From contig CAMDXR010000144.1 of assembly GCA_945877725.1 (NCBI GenBank), forward strand, positions 1-7,562: DNA of 7,562 nucleotides, given 5' to 3'. Source of the DNA: Limnohabitans sp. Rim8 (lineage in GTDB: Bacteria > Pseudomonadota > Gammaproteobacteria > Burkholderiales > Burkholderiaceae_C). Below are positions 1 to 5,764 of this stretch, piece by piece. The notes under the pieces were generated by a model. The model saw only the letters and a list, made by a program, of their open reading frames with translations. It made no database searches and had not been told where the DNA came from. Both the position numbers and the translations under genes were made by a program. How positions within the stretch are numbered: the stretch's first letter is position 1; the number at the start of each line of letters is the position of its first letter.

Positions 1-68
1 AAACTCACCCCCTGCTGACGCAGCAGCGCGGTGGCCGGGGTTTCACTGACTTTGTCCTTTTTGGCCAT
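1..68 (-). CDS. ybaK: YbaK-type Cys-tRNA(Pro) deacylase, N-terminus only
   Basis: Only 22 complete codons are in the window; the rest lies beyond the left edge. The peptide starts MAKKDKVSETPATALLRQQG and continues VSF. This resembles the start of Burkholderiales YbaK/EbsC proteins, and TPATALLRQQGVSF lines up with TPAVKLLEKNKISF at the start of E. coli YbaK. Members of the family hydrolyse Cys-tRNA(Pro) made in error by prolyl-tRNA synthetase, acting in the cytoplasm as a trans proofreading factor. The ATG lies 15 bp after the stop of the upstream aldo-keto reductase, and a short CAGG stands 4 nt before the ATG as a weak ribosome binding site, so co-transcription is likely. The catalytic part, including the conserved lysine, is not visible. 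The identification rests on the N-terminal motif alone; other proteins with a YbaK/ProX domain are possible. Confidence 0.62.
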   Translation of the reverse strand, partial: MAKKDKVSETPATALLRQQGVS

Positions 69-83
69 GTGCCTGTATCGACT

Positions 84-1145
84 TTACTGAGACGGATCGC
101 GAATATCCCAACGAATCGCGTCAATCGCCTTCAGCACATCGGCTGGTAACACGGTAGACCAAGCCGCCAGATTCTCGTTCAATTGCGCCACCGAGGTCAC
201 GCCGACAATGGTGCTCGTCACATTCCAGCGGTGGTAACAAAATGCCAGCGCCATCTGCGTGGGCGTCAAACCGTTGTCACGCGCCAGTTGGTTGTAGCGA
301 CGAGCGGCCCTGACTGAATCGGGACGCCCCCAGCGCTGTTTGCGTACCGAGTCGTAACGGGCAATGCGACCGCCATCGGGAATCAGGGGGCCGGTCAGGT
401 CGAGTTCGTCGTATTTGCCTGTCAATATCCCGAAACCCAACGGGGAGTAAGCCATCAGCGACACATTGAGTCTGTGACAGGTTTCGTCCAGCCCATTGTC
501 ATAAATCCTGTTCACCAAACTGTAGGGGTTTTGTACCGTTTGCACCCGGGGCAAGCCATGTTGCTCAGCCAAGCGCACAAATTCGTGCACGCCATACGGT
601 GTCTCATTCGACAAACCGATGTGTCGAATTTTGCCGTCCTTGACCAATTTGCCCAGCGCCTCCAGTTGCTCATGAATCGAAGTGGTGGGCCTGTCCTTGC
701 TGGGATCAAAGTAGGTGATGCCCAGCGCGGGCAAATTGCGAGCCGGCCAATGAATCTGGTACAGATCGATCACATCGGTCTGCAGTCGGCGCAAACTGGC
801 CTCGCAAGAATTCACGATGTCTTCGGGCGTCATGCCAGTGCCCTCTCGAACCCAAGGCATGCCACGCGATGGCCCAGCCACCTTGGTGGCCAGCACCAGT
901 TTCTGACGAACGCCGGGGTTTTTGGCAAACCAGTTGCCAATGTAGGTTTCTGTGAAACCAAAAGTGGCTGCCTTGGCCGGCACGGCATACATCTCGGCGG
1001 TGTCTATGAAATTGATACCGGCTTCGAGGGATCGGTCCAAAATGGTGTGCGAGTCTGCCTCATTGACTTGCTCACCAAAGGTCATGGTGCCCATGCAGAT
1101 GGGGGTCACTTGCAAATCAGACTGTCCGAGCTGAACGAGTTTCAT
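84..1145 (-). CDS. tas: Tas-like NADP(H)-dependent aldo-keto reductase
   Basis: A 353-residue soluble TIM-barrel oxidoreductase, about the length of E. coli Tas (346). The catalytic tetrad is visible: Asp48 and Tyr53 (IDTAEMY), Lys88 (ATKVAGPSR) and His132 (YQIHW). Tas-specific signatures are GTMTFGEQ near residue 19, ETYIGNWFAK near 66, GLSNETPYGV near 177 and VQNPYSLVNR near 204. The C-terminal segment STIVGVTSVAQLNENL (311-326) is the usual cofactor phosphate-binding region. The family reduces carbonyls with NADPH; the physiological substrate is unknown. I chose the ATG at 1145 because homology begins there (MKLVQLGQSDLQVTP). An ATG at 1196 would add 17 residues with no resemblance to the family. 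Neither start has a clear Shine-Dalgarno, and a -10-like box directly upstream suggests a leaderless message. It probably shares a transcript with ybaK downstream; read-through from the synthetase 95 bp upstream is also possible. The family assignment is secure; the symbol is by similarity. Confidence 0.9.
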   Translation of the reverse strand: MKLVQLGQSDLQVTPICMGTMTFGEQVNEADSHTILDRSLEAGINFIDTAEMYAVPAKAATFGFTETYIGNWFAKNPGVRQKLVLATKVAGPSRGMPWVREGTGMTPEDIVNSCEASLRRLQTDVIDLYQIHWPARNLPALGITYFDPSKDRPTTSIHEQLEALGKLVKDGKIRHIGLSNETPYGVHEFVRLAEQHGLPRVQTVQNPYSLVNRIYDNGLDETCHRLNVSLMAYSPLGFGILTGKYDELDLTGPLIPDGGRIARYDSVRKQRWGRPDSVRAARRYNQLARDNGLTPTQMALAFCYHRWNVTSTIVGVTSVAQLNENLAAWSTVLPADVLKAIDAIRWDIRDPSQ

Positions 1146-1189
1146 GGTGTGATTATTTTTTGAATCGACGATTGCAGGGCGTGACGCCC
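1146..1189 (-). promoter_or_regulatory. Candidate leaderless promoter with inverted-repeat operator before the aldo-keto reductase
   Basis: On the minus strand the hexamer AATAAT (1152-1157) matches the -10 consensus in five of six positions. It ends six bases before the reductase ATG, so transcription would begin at or next to the A of the start codon. No Shine-Dalgarno is present, which fits. No recognisable -35 lies 15-18 bp further upstream. That space is taken by a perfect inverted repeat, GGGCGT-C-ACGCCC (1177-1189), centred about 38 bp before the predicted start point, a usual place for an activator that overlaps -35. The sequence elements are seen directly; their function is inference. 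Alternatively the gene is simply read through from the synthetase. Confidence 0.3.
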
Positions 1190-1240
1190 CGGGCATTTTT
1201 TTTGGAGGGGGTAAAAGTGATTGACCGAACGCTTATTTTG

Positions 1241-3037
1241 TCACGCCACAGTCGTTGGGGTTTGCCCGGCCGCACGGGCCTCTTCCTGCAATCGCAAAAC
1301 CCGACGTTGCACTTTTCCGGTGGTGGTCATGGGCAGTTGCCCAATGAATTCAATTTCTTTGGGGTACTCATAGGGGGCCAGTAAACCCCGGACATGCGCC
1401 TGCAGTTCACGGCGAACCTCGTCATCAAAGGCGGTTTGTTCGGGCCCTGTGGGTCTGCGGCTTTGCCAATCGGGCGACATCACCACGTAAGCCTTGACCA
1501 GCGCGCCCCTGTCCGCGTCGGGTTTGGGCACCACCGCAGCATTGGCCACTGCCGGGTGTTTGACCAGACAGTTTTCGATCTCGCCCGGGCCAATGCGGTA
1601 GCCTGCCGCTTTGAACATGTCATCCGTGCGCCCCTGGTACCAAAGATAGCCCTCCGGGTCGGCTACCGCCATGTCGCCCGTACGGCACCAATGGCCCGTG
1701 TATTTTGCTTGGGTGGCTTTGGGGTTGTTCCAATAACCCAAAAAAAACACCGGGTCGGGTTGCCCGTGCACGTCCAGCCGGTTGACGGCCACCTCGCCAG
1801 GTGTGCCCGGGGGGCACACGCGCCCTTCTTCGTCAATCACCGCAACCTGATGTCCCGGATAGCCCTTGCCCATGCTGCCGGGTTTGGCTGGCCAAAGACG
1901 GGCGCAGTTGCCCACCACATAGTTGATCTCGGTCTGGCCAAACATTTCGTTCACGGTGATGCCCAACTGCTTTTGGCAGTAATCGAACACCGCATCCCCC
2001 ACAGCCTCTCCAGCACTCATCATGGCTTGCAGCTTAAGGTTGTAGCGGGACTTCACATCCGGCACGGCTTTCATCATGGCCTTGAGCGCTGTTGGGAACA
2101 AAAAGGTGTGGGTCACTGAATGGCTTTGCAAAATCTCGAAAGCGACTTCAGGCGAGAAACGACCGTTGAAAGCCACTATAGGACGGCCAAAATAAAGCGT
2201 GGGCAACAAAGCATCCATCAGCCCTCCGGTCCAGGCCCAGTCAGCGGGCGACCAGAACACTGCCCGGGACGGGCGATCGGCCCGATCCGGGTTAAAACCG
2301 AACCAGTTCTGGCTGCAAACAAAGCCCGTGAGGTTCCCGATCAAGGCCCGTTGGGGAATCAAGGCCCCCTTGGGGTTGCCGGTGGTGCCACTGGTATAGA
2401 TGAGCACGGCCGGGTCTTCGGCCAAAGTGGCCACTTGTTTAAAAGTCGGCAAAGAGGCCTGGCAAGCCTGGGCGTAGTCCAAATCTGCCATGGCAGCGGC
2501 TTGGCCCACACCGATCAAAATTTGCAAGCCCGGGCATTCGCGACGGGCTTGTTGCAAGGCCTCGAGGGTGGATTCGTCACACACCGCCACGCGGGCTTGG
2601 CTGTCGTTGACCCTAAAAGACAGGGCCTCGGGGCCAAAAAGCATCGACAAGGGCATGGCCACCGCACCCATTTGAAGCACCGCCATGTAAGCCACGGCCG
2701 TTTCGTAGCGCTGCGGCATGACAATGGCCACCCGATCCCCCCGCTGCACACCTTGCCCACGCAACACCCGGCTCAGGCGGTTGGCGTCTTGCTGTAACTG
2801 GCCAAATGTCCAACTGCGCCCCAAACCCTGCCCTGCCACATGCTCCCTTATGGCCTGGCGTTTGGCGGTGTCTGGCTGGGCCGCCCACTGGCCGCAACAG
2901 GCCTGGGCCATGTTGAAATAACGGGGTATCTTCCAGCCAAAGTTCTGGTGAATGGCCGGATAACGGTCTGTAAACTGCTTGCTTTGAGTTTTGTTGTGCG
3001 CCTTTGCGAGGCGGTCCTGGGTGCGACTGACGCTCAT
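1241..3037 (-). CDS. AMP-forming acyl-CoA synthetase (ANL superfamily, medium-chain/acetyl-CoA synthetase-like)
   Basis: A 598-residue cytoplasmic adenylate-forming enzyme that would activate a carboxylic acid with ATP and join it to CoA through an acyl-AMP intermediate. ANL core motifs occur in order: the ATP phosphate-binding loop YTSGTTGNPKG (214-224), SAGE (341-344), MFGQTE (365-370), RTGD (452-455), the hinge region GRTDDMFKAAGYRI (469-482) and the catalytic lysine Lys575 in TTTGKVQRR. The N-terminal FNMAQACCGQWA (41-52) and the overall length resemble bacterial medium-chain/acetyl-type synthetases rather than long-chain FadD. The acid used cannot be read from the sequence. The start is firm: AAGGAGA lies six bases before the ATG. 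The ATG is only 13 bp from the divergent hydrolase start. The aldo-keto reductase follows after 95 bp, and no terminator is visible between them. The motif set is intact and nothing suggests decay. Confidence 0.92.
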   Translation of the reverse strand: MSVSRTQDRLAKAHNKTQSKQFTDRYPAIHQNFGWKIPRYFNMAQACCGQWAAQPDTAKRQAIREHVAGQGLGRSWTFGQLQQDANRLSRVLRGQGVQRGDRVAIVMPQRYETAVAYMAVLQMGAVAMPLSMLFGPEALSFRVNDSQARVAVCDESTLEALQQARRECPGLQILIGVGQAAAMADLDYAQACQASLPTFKQVATLAEDPAVLIYTSGTTGNPKGALIPQRALIGNLTGFVCSQNWFGFNPDRADRPSRAVFWSPADWAWTGGLMDALLPTLYFGRPIVAFNGRFSPEVAFEILQSHSVTHTFLFPTALKAMMKAVPDVKSRYNLKLQAMMSAGEAVGDAVFDYCQKQLGITVNEMFGQTEINYVVGNCARLWPAKPGSMGKGYPGHQVAVIDEEGRVCPPGTPGEVAVNRLDVHGQPDPVFFLGYWNNPKATQAKYTGHWCRTGDMAVADPEGYLWYQGRTDDMFKAAGYRIGPGEIENCLVKHPAVANAAVVPKPDADRGALVKAYVVMSPDWQSRRPTGPEQTAFDDEVRRELQAHVRGLLAPYEYPKEIEFIGQLPMTTTGKVQRRVLRLQEEARAAGQTPTTVA

Positions 3038-3043
3038 TGGATG

Positions 3044-3050
3044 TCTCCTT
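3044..3050 (-). promoter_or_regulatory. Shine-Dalgarno of the acyl-CoA synthetase
   Basis: Minus-strand AAGGAGA is followed by CATCCA and the ATG at 3037. This is a near-ideal ribosome binding site at six-base spacing and fixes the start codon. It occupies more than half of the 13 bp that separate the two divergent start codons. Confidence 0.8.
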
Positions 3051-3977
3051 ATGATTGAAAGTATGTACCAAGTTCTACGTGAATCACAAAGCTTTTGGGT
3101 GCCGCTGCGCGGTTGCCGTTACCACGTCCGCCAATGGGGCACACCGTTACCGGGGGCCACCCCGCTGGTTTTGGCACACGGCTGGATGGATGTGGCGGCC
3201 TCCTGGCAATTCATGGTGGATGCCTTGAGCGAAGCCTTTGTGCAGCAACGCCCCATCATCGCCATGGACTGGCGAGGCTTTGGGCAGACCGAGACACCGA
3301 GCACCGACTGTTATTGGTTCCCGGACTATCTGGCCGACCTGGACACCCTGCTTGACACCCTTTACCCCCAACAAAGCATTGACCTGGTGGGCCACAGCAT
3401 GGGAGGCAACGCGGTCATGCTTTACGCAGGTTCGCGCCCCGAACGCATCCGCAGACTGGTCAACCTGGAGGGTTTTGGCCTGGCCGCCACCCGGCCTTCG
3501 CAAGCTCCCGGCCGCATGGGCGAGTGGTTGGACCAACTTAAAGACCATCGCGAGGGCAAAAATGATCTCAAGCCCTATGCCGACTCAGCTGCGGTGGCCG
3601 CCCGGCTGATGAAAACCAACCCGCGTCTGGGGCCAGACAAAGCCCATTGGCTAGCGCAGCATTGGGCTCGCCCGGACAGCCAAGGGCAGTGGCACATTTT
3701 GGGAGACGCCGCACACAAAGTCATCAACCCGTATCTGTTTCATGTCGAGGAAACGCTGGAAATGTACCGCCGCATCTCAGCCCCCGTGCTGGCTGTTCAG
3801 GCCTCAGATGATTCGCTGAGCCAGTGGTGGAAGGGCAAGTTCACCTTGGCCGAATTTCACGAACGTTTGAAAGTGATTGCCAGCCTTGAAAACGCCGTCA
3901 TTCAGGATGCAGGCCATATGTTGCACCACGATCAACCCCAAACTTTGGCCGAATTGATTGAAAAGTTCGTCAATTAA
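3051..3977 (+). CDS. Alpha/beta-fold hydrolase
   Basis: A 308-residue protein with the complete alpha/beta-hydrolase layout: the oxyanion-hole HGW (43-45) in LVLAHGWMDVAASW, MDWRGFGQT near 72-80, the nucleophile elbow GHSMG with Ser116, an acid in ASDDSL (Asp253 or Asp254), and the histidine His289 in DAGHMLHHDQP. A helical lid probably covers about 145-235. There is no signal peptide, so it is likely cytoplasmic. Such enzymes cleave esters, thioesters or C-C bonds; the substrate cannot be inferred. The ATG at 3051 is preferred. The ATG at 3063 would shorten it by four residues, and an in-frame start at 2991 would lie inside the synthetase and add a stretch unlike the family. No good Shine-Dalgarno precedes any of these. 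It is divergent from the acyl-CoA synthetase, which hints at shared regulation, but a functional link is only a guess. Confidence 0.9.
   Translation: MIESMYQVLRESQSFWVPLRGCRYHVRQWGTPLPGATPLVLAHGWMDVAASWQFMVDALSEAFVQQRPIIAMDWRGFGQTETPSTDCYWFPDYLADLDTLLDTLYPQQSIDLVGHSMGGNAVMLYAGSRPERIRRLVNLEGFGLAATRPSQAPGRMGEWLDQLKDHREGKNDLKPYADSAAVAARLMKTNPRLGPDKAHWLAQHWARPDSQGQWHILGDAAHKVINPYLFHVEETLEMYRRISAPVLAVQASDDSLSQWWKGKFTLAEFHERLKVIASLENAVIQDAGHMLHHDQPQTLAELIEKFVN
3060..3089 (-). promoter_or_regulatory. Weak candidate promoter for the acyl-CoA synthetase, inside the hydrolase gene
   Basis: On the minus strand, TTGTGA (3084-3089; four of six to the -35 consensus) and CATACT (3060-3065; four of six to the -10 consensus) are separated by 18 bp. 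This would give a 5' leader of roughly 15-20 bases carrying the strong AAGGAGA site. Both boxes lie in the first codons of the divergent hydrolase. This is pattern matching only; the score is modest and other start sites further inside the hydrolase are possible. Confidence 0.25.
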
Positions 3978-3984
3978 ACGGCCC

Positions 3985-3990
3985 TAGAAT
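3985..3990 (+). promoter_or_regulatory. Possible -10 element before the small barrel gene
   Basis: TAGAAT matches the -10 consensus in five of six positions. It lies just after the hydrolase stop and 31 bp before the barrel ATG. The only good -35-like hexamer nearby, TTGAAA (3958-3963), is 21 bp away, too far for a standard sigma-70 promoter. It is listed as a candidate only. Confidence 0.25.
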
Positions 3991-4021
3991 CCCGCTGAAT
4001 TCATTTTTAAAGTTGCGCCCC

Positions 4022-4552
4022 ATGCAAACCCTTCGCTTTCGACATTGCTGCCTGGCCGTGGCGCTATCGGCACTTTTTTCGTTGGCACACGCCGATGGGG
4101 CCAAACGCTACTGCCCAGACTTTTTGGCAGCCCAAGGGGCTCCCGAGCCCACCCACAGAGGAGAATTCACCTTCTCCCCCTACACCCACCACTGGAGCCA
4201 GAATCCAGCGCACAAAAAAGTGGTTTTGGTGGCCATAGACGAACAACTGCCGGGAGACCGCTTGTGCGGCATCAGCTTTTTCAACAACTCATTTGGTCAA
4301 CCCTCGGTGTATGTCTATGCCGGTCAGCAGTACAACAATCTGTTGGGCGTGCCCAAGCTGTTCGTCAAAGTAACGGGGGGGCTGATGTATGGCTATGTTG
4401 CGCCCTATGAAAACAAGGTTCCCCTCAACTACAAAGGACTTTCGATCGCCGTGATCCCCGCCTTTGGCTACAAATTGAACCAACACGACTCGGTTCAAAT
4501 CAAGTTGCTGGGGACCGCTGGCCTGATGTTCTCGTACGGACGCAGCTTTTGA
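4022..4552 (+). CDS. Small secreted outer-membrane beta-barrel protein (PagP-like family suspected)
   Basis: A 176-residue precursor. Residues 1-24 form a signal peptide: basic start (RFRH), hydrophobic core (LAVALSALFSLA) and an AHA/DG signal peptidase I site after Ala24. The mature part of about 152 residues is made of short alternating segments rich in aromatic residues and glycine (about 67-73, 80-88, 95-105, 112-125, 139-151, 157-171) and ends in Phe176, the C-terminal aromatic typical of proteins assembled by BamA. Two cysteines remain after cleavage (Cys31, Cys82) and could form a disulfide. FFNNSFGQPS (86-95) and YTHHW (54-58) recall the Ser- and His-bearing regions of PagP palmitoyltransferases, but that is a suspicion. 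The ATG at 4022 is chosen; a TTG at 4013 would add three residues. There is no obvious ribosome binding site. If it is not PagP-like, it is an uncharacterised small barrel. Confidence 0.75.
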   Translation: MQTLRFRHCCLAVALSALFSLAHADGAKRYCPDFLAAQGAPEPTHRGEFTFSPYTHHWSQNPAHKKVVLVAIDEQLPGDRLCGISFFNNSFGQPSVYVYAGQQYNNLLGVPKLFVKVTGGLMYGYVAPYENKVPLNYKGLSIAVIPAFGYKLNQHDSVQIKLLGTAGLMFSYGRSF

Positions 4553-4624
4553 TCGGTACAGGCCGCGCCAGACGGTGTCAACTCATGAGAAAATGCGCGG
4601 TTTACCGAACCGGACACTTTCCCC
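4553..4624 (+). other. Intergenic leader of prfB
   Basis: These 72 bases separate the barrel stop from the prfB ATG. No terminator hairpin with a T-run is visible. A -10-like GAAAAT occurs at 4589-4594, but no -35 match lies upstream at 16-18 bp. GGA at 4612-4614 is the only Shine-Dalgarno-like element, ten bases before the ATG, so initiation signals for prfB look weak. Whether prfB has its own promoter here or is read from upstream is undecided. Confidence 0.3.
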
Positions 4625-5729
4625 ATGGACGCAGAACACATCAATCAAATCGGCGCATCACTCACAGACCTGACTGCGCGTACGCAGGATTTACGGGGGT
4701 ATCTTTGACTACGATGCCAAATCTGAACGACTGAGAACCGTCAACGCATCACTCGAAGACCCCTCGGTCTGGAACGACCCCAAGAAAGCCCAAGAATTGG
4801 GCAAAGAGAAAAAAGCCCTCGACGGCGTGGTGGTCACCATCTCCAGCCTGACCAGCGAACTGGCTGACAACCTTGAGCTCTTCGAAATGAGCAAGGAAGA
4901 AGGCGATGACGATGGCCTGATGACGATTGAGGCCGAAGCGGCCAAGCTCGCCCGCTTGGTCGAAGACCTTGAATTCCGTCGCATGTTCCGCCACGAGGCC
5001 GACCCTTTGAACTGTTTTGTCGACATCCAGGCAGGCGCAGGCGGTACGGAAGCTTGTGATTGGGCCAGCATGTTGCTGCGCCAATACCTCAAATACGCCG
5101 AACGCAAAGGCTTCAAGGCCACCGTTGAAGAAGAAACCCCGGGCGACACTGCGGGCATTAAAGGCGCCACCATCAAAATTGAGGGTGAATACGCCTATGG
5201 CTTGCTGCGCACCGAAACAGGCGTTCACCGTCTGGTGCGCAAAAGCCCGTTTGACTCTTCAGGTGGCCGACACACTTCTTTTGCCTCGTTGTTTGTCTAC
5301 CCCGAGATCGACGATTCGATCCAGATTGACATCAACCCGTCCGATGTGCGCACCGACACCTTCCGCGCCAGTGGTGCAGGCGGGCAGCACATCAACAAAA
5401 CCGACTCGGCCGTGCGACTGACGCACATCCCGACCGGTATCGTGGTGCAATGCCAAGACGGTCGCAGCCAGCACAGTAACCGCGATGTGGCTTGGCAACG
5501 ACTTCGCTCGCGCCTGTACGATTTCGAAATGCGCAAACGCATGGAAGAACAACAAAAGCTGGAAGACACCAAGACCGATGTAGGCTGGGGTCATCAGATC
5601 CGCAGTTACGTGCTGGACAACAGCCGCATCAAGGATTTGCGTACCAACGTCGAAATTTCGGCCACCCAAAAAGTGCTCGATGGCGACCTTGATGCGTTCA
5701 TCGAAGCCTCACTGAAACAGGGTCTCTGA
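4625..5729 (+). CDS. prfB: Peptide chain release factor 2 (RF2), with programmed +1 frameshift
   Basis: RF2 enters the ribosomal A site at UGA and UAA stop codons and triggers peptide release. The gene is read as 4625-4705 joined to 4707-5729. The first 27 codons end ...DLRGYL at an in-frame TGA (4706-4708), and reading resumes one base on with DYDAKSERLRTVN. The product is 367 residues (E. coli RF2 is 365). The stop-recognition tripeptide SPF is at 207-209 in VRKSPFDSSGGRH. The catalytic GGQ is at 252-254 in ASGAGGQHIN; its Gln is the residue methylated by PrmC in E. coli. Residue 248, matching E. coli 246, is Ala, the usual fully active form, not the Thr of strain K-12. The real stop is also TGA. 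Without the frameshift an annotation would begin wrongly near 4797 and lose the first 57 residues. pepN follows 35 bp downstream. The usual partner lysS is not in the window. Confidence 0.97.
4694..4709 (+). promoter_or_regulatory. prfB programmed +1 frameshift site
   Basis: The site reads CGG GGG TAT CTT TGA C. It has the three parts known from E. coli prfB: a G-rich Shine-Dalgarno-like stimulator, the slippery CTT, and a TGA followed by C, which is a poorly terminating context. The three-base spacing between the G-rich run and CTT is the same as in E. coli. When RF2 is scarce the ribosome pauses at TGA and slips forward onto TTT, making more RF2. The only difference from the E. coli core is C in place of A at the start of the G-rich run. 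Confidence 0.96.
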
Positions 5730-5735
5730 CCCTGT
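5717..5735 (+). other. Perfect hairpin across the prfB stop codon
   Basis: ACAGGGTC-TCT-GACCCTGT is an 8 bp perfect stem with a three-base loop. The TGA stop (5727-5729) starts with the last loop base and runs into the stem. No T-run follows, so it is not a standard intrinsic terminator; the next bases are CAGACCCTCAAAACAATACGG and lead into the pepN ribosome binding site. It could influence prfB-pepN coupling, mRNA stability or attenuation. The structure is seen; any function is inference. Confidence 0.5.
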
Positions 5736-5754
5736 CAGACCCTCAAAACAATAC

Positions 5755-5758
5755 GGAG
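5755..5758 (+). promoter_or_regulatory. Shine-Dalgarno of pepN
   Basis: GGAG ends six bases before the ATG at 5765, a standard spacing, and supports that start. The GTG directly before the ATG (5762-5764) is less likely, being only three bases from the GGAG. Confidence 0.65.
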
Positions 5759-5764
5759 TTAGTG

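Noticed and set aside
474..1163. A 229-codon plus-strand frame opposite the aldo-keto reductase.
   Set aside because: It is antisense to a complete, motif-bearing gene, and its product is rich in His, Gln and Arg in the way typical of shadow frames.
1146..1196. An upstream ATG that would add 17 residues to the aldo-keto reductase.
   Set aside because: The added peptide MPGASRPAIVDSKNNHT has no family resemblance, the ATG lacks a Shine-Dalgarno, and Tas homologues start at the MKLVQLG position.
1177..1203. GC-rich hairpin followed by eight T's on the plus strand, looking like an intrinsic terminator.
   Set aside because: The T-run is six bases away from the stem, and both flanking genes run on the minus strand, where no T-run follows the stem. 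At most it could stop antisense transcription.
1394..2797. Two consecutive plus-strand frames (1394-2119 and 2120-2797) opposite the acyl-CoA synthetase.
   Set aside because: Both are covered by the synthetase coding sequence with intact motifs; they are codon-bias artefacts.
2991..3050. An upstream in-frame start that would lengthen the hydrolase by 20 residues.
   Set aside because: It lies in the synthetase coding region, and the added residues (MLCAFARRSWVRLTL...) do not look like the family. Similarity starts after 3051.
3080..3088. Short palindrome GTGAATCAC as a possible regulator site between the divergent genes.
   Set aside because: The arms are only four bases, it lies inside the hydrolase coding sequence, and it does not fit a full CRP or FNR site; chance is the simplest explanation.
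4549..4734. A 61-codon plus-strand frame across the prfB leader and frameshift region.
   Set aside because: It is in the frame used by neither part of prfB, has no ribosome binding site and overlaps a well-supported gene.
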